Source: a virus. Taken from it: DNA of 38,988 nt. Under the pieces are notes generated by a model that ran no database searches, was not told the DNA's origin, and was given only the letters and a program-made list of their open reading frames with translations. The DNA lies in the IMG/VR virus record IMGVR_UViG_3300046557_000243, positions 1 to 38,988 of that record. One strand, 5' to 3'. Below are positions 13,167 to 17,520 of this stretch, one piece after another; position 1 is the stretch's first letter; each line of letters starts with the position of its first letter. The translations under genes and the position numbers were made by a program.

Positions 13167-13406
13167 TTATGCAGAGAGCTTGCGGAGTGCTTCGGCTATG
13201 CGGTTGCTGTCGTATCCGCCGCGTTGGGTGCCGGCTACGATTTGTGCGATTTCGTCTTGCTGGTCGGGGCTGAATCGGTAGAGCCTGCCGATGCGGTCAC
13301 AAGGCCATTCGCCGGTCTGGGCTTTGCGGCGGACCGTATCGGCTCCGATGCGGTACTTTGCGGCCATGTCCTGGGTGGTGGCGTAGGACTCTGAATGCCG
13401 GGCCAC
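13167..13406 (-). CDS. Excisionase-like MerR/AlpA-type HTH protein
   Basis: Protein of 79 aa, GTG at 13406, two bases after the stop of the Cro-like gene. An HTH of the excise/AlpA type is visible: SYATTQDMAAKYRIGADTVR, then GEWPCDRIGRLYRFSPDQ, the typical winged segment with R-x-x-R-F. Such proteins bend attachment-site DNA to favour excision and often repress integration genes. Its position second in the early operon fits production on induction. Confidence 0.82.
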   Translation of the reverse strand: MARHSESYATTQDMAAKYRIGADTVRRKAQTGEWPCDRIGRLYRFSPDQQDEIAQIVAGTQRGGYDSNRIAEALRKLSA

Positions 13407-13408
13407 GG

Positions 13409-13633
13409 TTAGGCCGCTTCCCTGAAGAGATCCGCCAGTTGGATTTCAAGGGCTTGGGCGATGCTTCCCAAATCCTTGAGAGTGAACTGCTCGGGGTGGT
13501 CCAGTTTGCGGGTGAAGCTTGTCGGCGGGATTCCGGCCTTGGTGGCGAGTGCGTGCCGGTTGATGTTCTGATCGACGATTTCGAGTTTGATTTTGCGGGC
13601 TGCGGCGCTGATGGCGCCTTCGTTGGTTTCCAT
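13409..13633 (-). CDS. Cro-like XRE-family repressor
   Basis: Protein of 74 aa, ATG at 13633. HTH core INRHALATKAGIPPTSFTRKL (about 24-44), then FTLKDLGSIAQALEIQLADLF. No Shine-Dalgarno precedes the ATG. A -10-like TACGTT (13645-13640) lies 7 bp upstream, so translation is probably leaderless. A CCATATGG operator overlaps the start codon. It is the first gene of the leftward early operon and diverges from the repressor at 13802, the usual place for Cro. Confidence 0.85.
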   Translation of the reverse strand: METNEGAISAAARKIKLEIVDQNINRHALATKAGIPPTSFTRKLDHPEQFTLKDLGSIAQALEIQLADLFREAA

Positions 13634-13637
13634 ATGG
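13630..13637. promoter_or_regulatory. Operator half-site CCATATGG over the cro start
   Basis: CCATATGG (13630-13637) overlaps the ATG of the Cro-like gene. It matches the core of the sites at 13777-13787 and 13798-13805, giving a symmetric set of operators on both sides of the divergent switch. Confidence 0.5.
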
Positions 13638-13639
13638 CT

Positions 13640-13668
13640 AACGTAATCCCCATTTGGGGATAAAGCAA
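13640..13668 (-). promoter_or_regulatory. Leftward early promoter with operator in the spacer
   Basis: Minus strand: -35 TTGCTT (13668-13663), 17-bp spacer, -10 TACGTT (13645-13640), start codon 7 bp further. The spacer holds the near-perfect palindrome TCCCCATTTGGGGA (13647-13660). Repressor binding there would block polymerase. The -10 match is weak, so the exact promoter is inferred. Confidence 0.6.
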
Positions 13669-13766
13669 GTAGTGACACGCTGCCACCTGAGTAGCCGCGT
13701 CGCGGACCAAGTAGCGGATGGGTGTTGCGCTACTCACAAGACGGGTACTAAATTTGGCCAGCCCAC

Positions 13767-13805
13767 TTGTTAACTACCCATATGGGGGATATTGTCTCCA
13801 TATGG
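13767..13805 (+). promoter_or_regulatory. Repressor promoter with two operators
   Basis: Plus strand: -35-like TTGTTA (13767-13772) and -10-like GATATT (13788-13793), about 9 bp before ATG 13802. The spacer is 15 bp, slightly short. CCCATATGGG (13777-13786, followed by further G) lies between them, and CCATATGG (13798-13805) covers the start codon. This predicts autoregulation of the repressor. Confidence 0.58.
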
Positions 13806-14056
13806 CAAATTATGGAGAGAGTATTCAGTCTGCGATCGCAGTACAGATCAAGGCTGAAATGGCGGCAAAGGACTGGAAGCAGTCTGACCTGGCCGCCGCA
13901 TCGGGTATCCCGACGAGCACGCTGCACCGCTACCTCTCCGGCGCCCGCGATATCCCGCTTCCGGTGTTTGCCGGTATCGCCCAGGCGCTGGGCCTGTCCA
14001 TGATTGAACTGGCCCAGCGCGCCGAACGGCGCCTAGAGGGCAATAACGTCCTCTAG
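13802..14056 (+). CDS. XRE-family immunity repressor
   Basis: Protein of 84 aa. The start MANYGES at 13802 is chosen over the in-frame ATG at 13718, which would place promoter and operators inside the gene. HTH: KDWKQSDLAAASGIPTSTLHRYLSG, then PLPVFAGIAQALGLSMIEL. There is no Shine-Dalgarno; a leaderless mRNA is likely. It diverges from the Cro-like gene and shares operators with it, so it is the main candidate for the lysogeny repressor. It is short, with no oligomerisation or protease domain. Confidence 0.85.
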   Translation: MANYGESIQSAIAVQIKAEMAAKDWKQSDLAAASGIPTSTLHRYLSGARDIPLPVFAGIAQALGLSMIELAQRAERRLEGNNVL

Positions 14057-14218
14057 CTTCATCCCGTGCAGCTCAGCGAGCGCCCCGGCCTCTCGGATGG
14101 TCATGGGGCGCTTGCCCTTTTGCGCTGCCATCGCGTCGTCCTGGCACGTCCCCCACGCCCTGCTTAGCGTCTCGGTGGGCGTATCGCTGGCAAGTGTGGT
14201 GATGTGCTGAAACTGCAT
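14033..14218 (-). CDS. Small convergent protein with partial HTH-like tail, 61 aa
   Basis: ATG at 14218 with GGGGA 6 bp upstream; its end overlaps the repressor's last 24 bp on the opposite strand. The C-terminal half (RPMTIREAGALAELHGMKLEDVIAL) looks like the last helices of an XRE domain without the recognition helix. It could be a partial repressor that modulates the switch by dimerising with an XRE protein. The alternative is a chance frame; the RBS and position argue for a real gene. Confidence 0.5.
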   Translation of the reverse strand: MQFQHITTLASDTPTETLSRAWGTCQDDAMAAQKGKRPMTIREAGALAELHGMKLEDVIAL

Positions 14219-14403
14219 TTTTGGTCCCCAACTTTTTCGTACTGGTGTTCTAGTGCTTCCGACCCTAGACGTATGGTCAGACAAACGATAGGGCACTACG
14301 GCGCGCCCTACATGGGACATCATGCCCCATCCGTGGCAGTACTGCCCAGTTGGAAAGCCTCAAAAGGTTGCAACTAGGTTGCGAGCAGGTAGCCTTGCTT
14401 TGA

Positions 14404-14436
14404 GCCCATATGTGGCGTCAGAATCCATATGGGGCA
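14404..14436. promoter_or_regulatory. Second operator cluster
   Basis: GCCCATATGTGGC (14404-14416) and TCCATATGGGGCA (14424-14436) match the CCCATATGGGG operator core. Their 20-bp spacing is close to two helical turns. They lie upstream of the second plus-strand XRE gene. A related ATGGG...CCCAT arrangement occurs at 14312-14330. Confidence 0.55.
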
Positions 14437-14481
14437 TCATGCTTGCGCAGTGCCACATCGGAGCGTTAGGGGTTATACGCT

Positions 14482-14742
14482 ATGCCAGTGCCCACCGGAT
14501 CCCAGCCTGCCCCAGGCCCCCTTGCCCGCGCCATCAGCGCGCAGGTTCGTTCCATCATGGCCGAGCGGCGCATGACTGCCAAAGCCCTCGCGGAGAAAGC
14601 CGAACTGTCCCGTAGCTACTTGGGGAAACGGCTGCGGGATGAGGCATCGCTGACGAGCAACGACATCGAGGCTATCTGCGAGGCGCTGGACGTGGATATT
14701 CTGGTGTTCGCACATGACGCGGTCAGCCGCATAAGGCGCTGA
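14482..14742 (+). CDS. Second XRE-family regulator, 86 aa
   Basis: HTH: RMTAKALAEKAELSRSYLGKRL, then SLTSNDIEAICEALDVDILVF. The ATG at 14482 lacks a Shine-Dalgarno, and a GTG at 14488 is an alternative start near TATACG (14474-14479). It lies just before the terminator shared with the integrase gene, downstream of an operator cluster like that of the first repressor. It may be a second repressor or a co-regulator of immunity; which one sets immunity is not decided by sequence. Confidence 0.82.
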   Translation: MPVPTGSQPAPGPLARAISAQVRSIMAERRMTAKALAEKAELSRSYLGKRLRDEASLTSNDIEAICEALDVDILVFAHDAVSRIRR

Positions 14743-14751
14743 CAACGCAAA

Positions 14752-14782
14752 AGGGGCCCCTCACCTGATGGTGAGGGGCCCT
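14752..14782. terminator. Bidirectional terminator between regulator and integrase
   Basis: GGGCCCCTCACC (14754-14765) pairs with GGTGAGGGGCCC (14770-14781) around TGAT. The minus-strand side continues into TTTT and the plus-strand side into a weaker T-rich stretch. It separates the convergent integrase gene and second XRE gene. Confidence 0.85.
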
Positions 14783-14791
14783 CGTTTGTGT

Positions 14792-15916
14792 CTAGGCTTC
14801 GACTGCTCCGGCGAGCGCGGTTTCGACTGCAGCGGCAGCCCTAAAGTGCGTGTCCGGCGCGAGGTGGCCGTATGTCTTGGTGGTGGTCAAAATGCTCTCA
14901 TGTCCTAGCCGATTTGCGAGCTCGAATAGATTCATGCCGCCGGCAATGAGGACGGATGCGTGCGAGTGCCGGATATCGTGGATCCGCGGCCTCTGGTTGA
15001 GCCCAAGATCCGCGGCTTTGACGGCGTCGTACCAAAGATCCAACCATTGCCGGTGCTGTGGGTAGACGGTCGTTCCGGGCGAGATGGTGAAGACCGGCTT
15101 GCCAGGTGCGGCCGATTCCACGCGGGCCCGTATCGCGGCGACGGTGGACGGTGCGAGTGCGACTGTGCGGCGTGCCTTCTTCGTTTTCGGCGCCCCGACT
15201 GCCCAGCCGTCCGCCATTGCCTGGTACGCCTTCATGATGCGGACTGAGGGTGTGGCTGCGTCGAGTTGGAAGTCTGCCCGTGTGAGTGCTGTTGCCTCGC
15301 CTAGCCGGAGCCCTGAGCCGATGAGTAGCCGCCACATGGGTTTATGCCATTCGTCGGCGTGGTCGATGATGGCGTTCATTTGTTCCATGGTGAGGAACAT
15401 GGCCTTATCTTCGGTGGCGTCGTCCTTGGGTAGTAGCCGGCCGTTGCACGGGTTGTCCGGGCGGAGGCGTCGGCGGACAGCACTGTTCATGGCGGCGTGC
15501 ACGAATCCGTGGACGTTGGCGACTGTCTTGGGGGAGGATCCCTTCTTCGTCATGCCCTTGATCCAGCGGATGAGGTCGTCCTCGGTGATCTGGTCGACGG
15601 GCAGGTGCGCGATGCCGCCGAAGTGATTTTTGATGTACCCGCGGTATCGCTTGATGGTGTATTCGCGGACGTTGATGAGCCGGTCAATGTGGCCGAGCGC
15701 GACGTCCTCGAACGTGGGCGACTTGGACACTTGCCGGAGCAACGCGGTCTGTGCTGCCTGGGTGTCGTGGCTGACGGCTTCGAGCAGACCCTTCCATTGC
15801 GCGGCGGCCGTCTCTGTGGGCAGTGTTTGCCGGTGCCGCGTGCCCTTGTCGTACCACTCGACCCGGTAGCTCGTGACACGGCCAACCGCGTTCTTCCGCG
15901 CCTCAATCGTTGCCAT
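14792..15916 (-). CDS. int: Tyrosine site-specific integrase
   Basis: Protein of 374 aa. The ATG at 15916 (MATIEARK) has GAGGA 8 bp upstream; an in-frame ATG at 15931 is less likely. An N-terminal arm-binding domain (RVTSYRVEWYDKGTRHR) is followed by a SAM-like core-binding domain. The catalytic domain has R204 in GSGLRLGEA, K near PKTKKARRTV, H313-x-x-R316 in HDIRHSHAS, H339 in RLGHES, and Y349 in TKTYGHL. All catalytic residues are present. It recombines the phage attP with a host tRNA gene; the attP-like site lies 1 kb upstream at 16966-16991. Confidence 0.97.
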   Translation of the reverse strand: MATIEARKNAVGRVTSYRVEWYDKGTRHRQTLPTETAAAQWKGLLEAVSHDTQAAQTALLRQVSKSPTFEDVALGHIDRLINVREYTIKRYRGYIKNHFGGIAHLPVDQITEDDLIRWIKGMTKKGSSPKTVANVHGFVHAAMNSAVRRRLRPDNPCNGRLLPKDDATEDKAMFLTMEQMNAIIDHADEWHKPMWRLLIGSGLRLGEATALTRADFQLDAATPSVRIMKAYQAMADGWAVGAPKTKKARRTVALAPSTVAAIRARVESAAPGKPVFTISPGTTVYPQHRQWLDLWYDAVKAADLGLNQRPRIHDIRHSHASVLIAGGMNLFELANRLGHESILTTTKTYGHLAPDTHFRAAAAVETALAGAVEA

Positions 15917-16214
15917 CGGTCGAGTCCTCATCGATCTGGCGGGCTTCGTCCACGCTCGCGACGTTGAGTAGGGTCCGCACGTCGCGCCCGTACTGCGGAT
16001 AGTTGGACTCGCTAACCATTGCGTCCGCCCATTCCCTGAGCGCGTCGAGCTTCCAGCGCATCAGGTCAGACTCGGCAGCCAGGTGCGGGGCTGCGGCTTC
16101 GAGAACGTACCTTGCGAGGGTGGACGATTCTTTGCCCCGTAGCGCCAGGCCGCGGCGCTCTAAGAAATTGGTAATCCACGGCGCCGCCGCCTCTACCGCC
16201 TCGTCCGGGATCAT
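15903..16214 (-). CDS. Hypothetical protein of the integration operon, 103 aa
   Basis: ATG at 16214 overlaps the previous stop (ATGA) and its end overlaps the integrase start by 14 bp. The protein is helical with an acidic tail: EAVEAAAPWITNFLERRGLA, TLARYVLEAAAPHLA, then RQIDEDSTDGND. The general layout is known from phage proteins of unknown function. Coupling to int suggests co-regulation. Confidence 0.72.
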   Translation of the reverse strand: MIPDEAVEAAAPWITNFLERRGLALRGKESSTLARYVLEAAAPHLAAESDLMRWKLDALREWADAMVSESNYPQYGRDVRTLLNVASVDEARQIDEDSTDGND

Positions 16215-16357
16215 GCGGCTTCCCCGATCCGGTCGACACTGTAGGCGCCGTTGATGCGGGCTATGGCATTGAGCGTGTCAACACTTTGGCAGTCGCCCCG
16301 GTAGAACTTGTCCAGAGCTTCCCCGATGTCCTGCATGGCCTTCTCTGCTGCCGTCAT
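16211..16357 (-). CDS. Small protein of the integration operon, 48 aa
   Basis: ATG at 16357 overlaps the stop of the ribbon-helix-helix gene (ATGA); its stop overlaps the next ATG. Sequence MTAAEKAMQDIGEALDKFYR, then SVDTLNAIARINGAYS. Helical and acidic; no family is named. In this position a partner of the ribbon-helix-helix protein is conceivable but unproven. Confidence 0.65.
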   Translation of the reverse strand: MTAAEKAMQDIGEALDKFYRGDCQSVDTLNAIARINGAYSVDRIGEAA

Positions 16358-16503
16358 TTCGCCCTGCTTTCGTTGACGTAGGCGACTAGCGCCGCCCGGA
16401 TGATGTCGGATAGGTTCTCGCCGCGTTCGGCGGCTAGGGTCTTGGCTTGCTCCCACAGCCCGTCTTCGATGCGGACTGTGCGGTGTGTGGTGCCTTTGCT
16501 CAT
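16354..16503 (-). CDS. Ribbon-helix-helix (Arc/CopG-type) DNA-binding protein, 49 aa
   Basis: ATG at 16503 overlaps the previous stop; length is typical of a minimal RHH repressor. The strand HRTVRIEDGLWEQAKTLAAE supplies the beta-ribbon and first helix. ENLSDIIRAALVAYV gives the second helix with the N-cap and hydrophobic pattern of the family. RHH proteins dimerise and bind palindromes through the ribbon. The operon promoter has a perfect palindrome at 16780-16793, making autoregulation of the integration operon the simplest reading. An antitoxin role is less likely, since no toxin-like neighbour is seen. Confidence 0.85.
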   Translation of the reverse strand: MSKGTTHRTVRIEDGLWEQAKTLAAERGENLSDIIRAALVAYVNESRAK

Positions 16504-16730
16504 GCAGCGACAGTAATGGGAATGAGCCGAAGGATCTTATCGAGCGGAACCCCGAGCGGCATGCCCTGCGCAACACCGTGGAAGGAAACCGAGATGGAGA
16601 CGAGTAGCTCTCCCGAGTGAGTGCGGCGCATGTCGGTGGTGTCCGCGTCTTCCAATGCCGTCCAGTGCTTGCCACCGCGACCGTATACGAAGGTATCGCC
16701 AGCCTTGATGTCTTGTGCCAGTGCGTACAT
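16500..16730 (-). CDS. Hypothetical beta-rich protein, first gene of the integration operon
   Basis: Protein of 76 aa, ATG at 16730 with AGGGGA 6 bp upstream. It begins MYALAQDIKAGDTFVYGRGG and continues with KHWTALEDAD, then LLVSISVSFHGVAQGMPLGV, a small barrel-like pattern seen in many actinophage proteins of unknown role. The promoter starts about 40 bp upstream, so it is the operon's first gene. Confidence 0.75.
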   Translation of the reverse strand: MYALAQDIKAGDTFVYGRGGKHWTALEDADTTDMRRTHSGELLVSISVSFHGVAQGMPLGVPLDKILRLIPITVAA

Positions 16731-16770
16731 TTCGATTCCCCTAGTCCATTCGGCCTGTCCCGATAGTATG

Positions 16771-16800
16771 AATCTACAGGGTGTATATACACCATGTCAA
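16771..16800 (-). promoter_or_regulatory. Integration-operon promoter with embedded palindrome
   Basis: Minus strand: consensus -35 TTGACA (16800-16795), 18-bp spacer, -10 TAGATT (16776-16771). The spacer contains the perfect 14-bp palindrome GGTGTATATACACC (16780-16793). A repressor bound there would cover both promoter elements. The RHH protein of the same operon is the obvious candidate. Confidence 0.75.
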
Positions 16801-16925
16801 CAGGGGATGTCCGGGGGTTTTCTGGGGGTTTCGTGGGAAGCAGAAAAACCCCTAGAACTTAACGGTTTCAGAGGTTTCATGAGTTGAGTCTATAGGGTCG
16901 TGGGGGGATTTTCTCGGTTTATGGG

Positions 16926-16963
16926 GGGATCCCCGGCAACTTCCTTGAGTTACCGGGGATCCC
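16926..16963. repeat. Imperfect 16-bp inverted repeat beside the attP core
   Basis: GGGATCCCCGGCAACT (16926-16941) pairs with AGTTACCGGGGATCCC (16948-16963), one mismatch, 6-nt loop. It ends two bases from the tRNA-like core. It may be a transcription barrier or part of the attachment architecture. Confidence 0.7.
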
Positions 16964-16965
16964 GG

Positions 16966-16991
16966 GGCGGAGACGGGGGGATTTGAACCCC
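16966..16991 (-). other. attP: attP core, copy of a tRNA 3' end
   Basis: On the minus strand this reads as the T-loop TTCAAAT, the 3' T-stem CCCCC, acceptor strand CGTCTCC, discriminator G and CC. The 5' side of the T-stem is already broken (GGGG then AT), so only the tRNA 3' end is carried. The acceptor sequence suggests a tRNA-Ser target, which is an inference. Integration here would restore the host tRNA end. The site is 1 kb from int. Confidence 0.75.
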
Positions 16992-17147
16992 ATCCTAAGT
17001 ACCCCCTTTTGTACCCCGTTTCCCGCGTCAATAAAGGGAAGTAGGGCCTATTGGGCGTCGACAAATCCGCTAAATTCCCCCGCACAAACCGGCTCAAACC
17101 GCACCAGATCCCCCCATTGGGGGGATGAAAAAGTGCCGCCATCCCTG

Positions 17148-17176
17148 GGGACACGTCGCCGCCGGACGTGTATGCT
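17148..17176 (+). promoter_or_regulatory. Promoter of the plus-strand gene
   Basis: GGGACA (17148-17153), a 17-bp spacer and TATGCT (17171-17176) lie 6 bp before the ATG at 17183. That spacing puts the transcription start at or next to the ATG, implying a leaderless mRNA. The palindrome at 17108-17126 lies about 20 bp upstream of the -35. Confidence 0.55.
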
Positions 17177-17182
17177 CTGGGC

Positions 17183-17470
17183 ATGGAAACTTTAGAGCGC
17201 CCGGTCGAAGCATGGGATACGGGATGGGACGAGTTCATCGTCCGGGGCACGCACGCGCCGGATGCGGCTATCGCTGCGGTTCGCGGCTTGTTTGTCCTGG
17301 ACGTTGGCGAGTACCTGCCGCATATTGACGGGATGTTGCCCCCTCAGGCTAACTTCATTACCGCCGGGAAGGTGTGGGGGCCCCCGGATGTGCCGGCAGG
17401 GTCGTCCGAGCTGACGCTCTCAACTTATCCCGCTGACGGCTTGATCCCGTATATGGTCGTGGCCGCTTAA
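17183..17470 (+). CDS. Lone plus-strand gene at the attP edge, possible lysogenic moron
   Basis: Protein of 95 aa, start METLERP at 17183. There is no Shine-Dalgarno; a promoter lies directly before the ATG. The protein is neither basic nor hydrophobic enough for a membrane role: WDTGWDEFIVRG, AAIAAVRGLFVLDVGEY, then LTLSTYPADGLIPYMVVAA. No family is recognised. It opposes the neighbouring late operon, has its own promoter and terminator, and would sit at one prophage end after integration. These are typical features of a lysogeny-expressed accessory gene. Confidence 0.7.
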   Translation: METLERPVEAWDTGWDEFIVRGTHAPDAAIAAVRGLFVLDVGEYLPHIDGMLPPQANFITAGKVWGPPDVPAGSSELTLSTYPADGLIPYMVVAA

Positions 17471-17480
17471 ATAACGAAAA

Positions 17481-17507
17481 GGCCCCCGCTCGTGATGAGC
17501 GGGGGCC
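17481..17507. terminator. Bidirectional terminator
   Basis: GGCCCCCGCTC (17481-17491) and GAGCGGGGGCC (17497-17507) form an 11-bp stem with a 5-nt loop, flanked by AAAA on the left and TTT on the right. It ends the convergent plus-strand gene and the late operon. Confidence 0.9.
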
Positions 17508-17520
17508 TTTGCCGTGCGGG

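Larger units (their letters stand above)
16801..17126. other. attP region with candidate integrase arm sites
   Basis: Non-coding stretch between the integration promoter and the plus-strand gene. Repeated G-tracts occur: GGGGGTTT at 16813 and 16824 (11 bp apart), and TGGGGGGAT at 16901, 16922 (21 bp apart) and 17118, with CGGGGGGAT at 16974. GTACCCC occurs twice after 16998 and CAAACCG twice near 17090. The spacings near multiples of a helical turn, around the tRNA-like core, suit integrase arm-type sites. ATCCCCCCATTGGGGGGAT (17108-17126) is a 9-bp-arm palindrome. Confidence 0.5.

Noticed and set aside
13718-13801. N-terminal extension of the immunity repressor from the ATG at 13718
   Set aside because: It would translate across the divergent promoter and operators; the HTH domain is complete from 13802.
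14474-14479. TATACG as a definite -10 for the second XRE gene
   Set aside because: It is too close to the ATG at 14482 and no convincing -35 lies at the right distance; it works only if the GTG at 14488 is the start.
16211-16730. Ribbon-helix-helix gene as part of a toxin-antitoxin pair
   Set aside because: Neighbouring small proteins show no toxin family motif, and the genes are coupled to integrase; autoregulation explains the palindrome.
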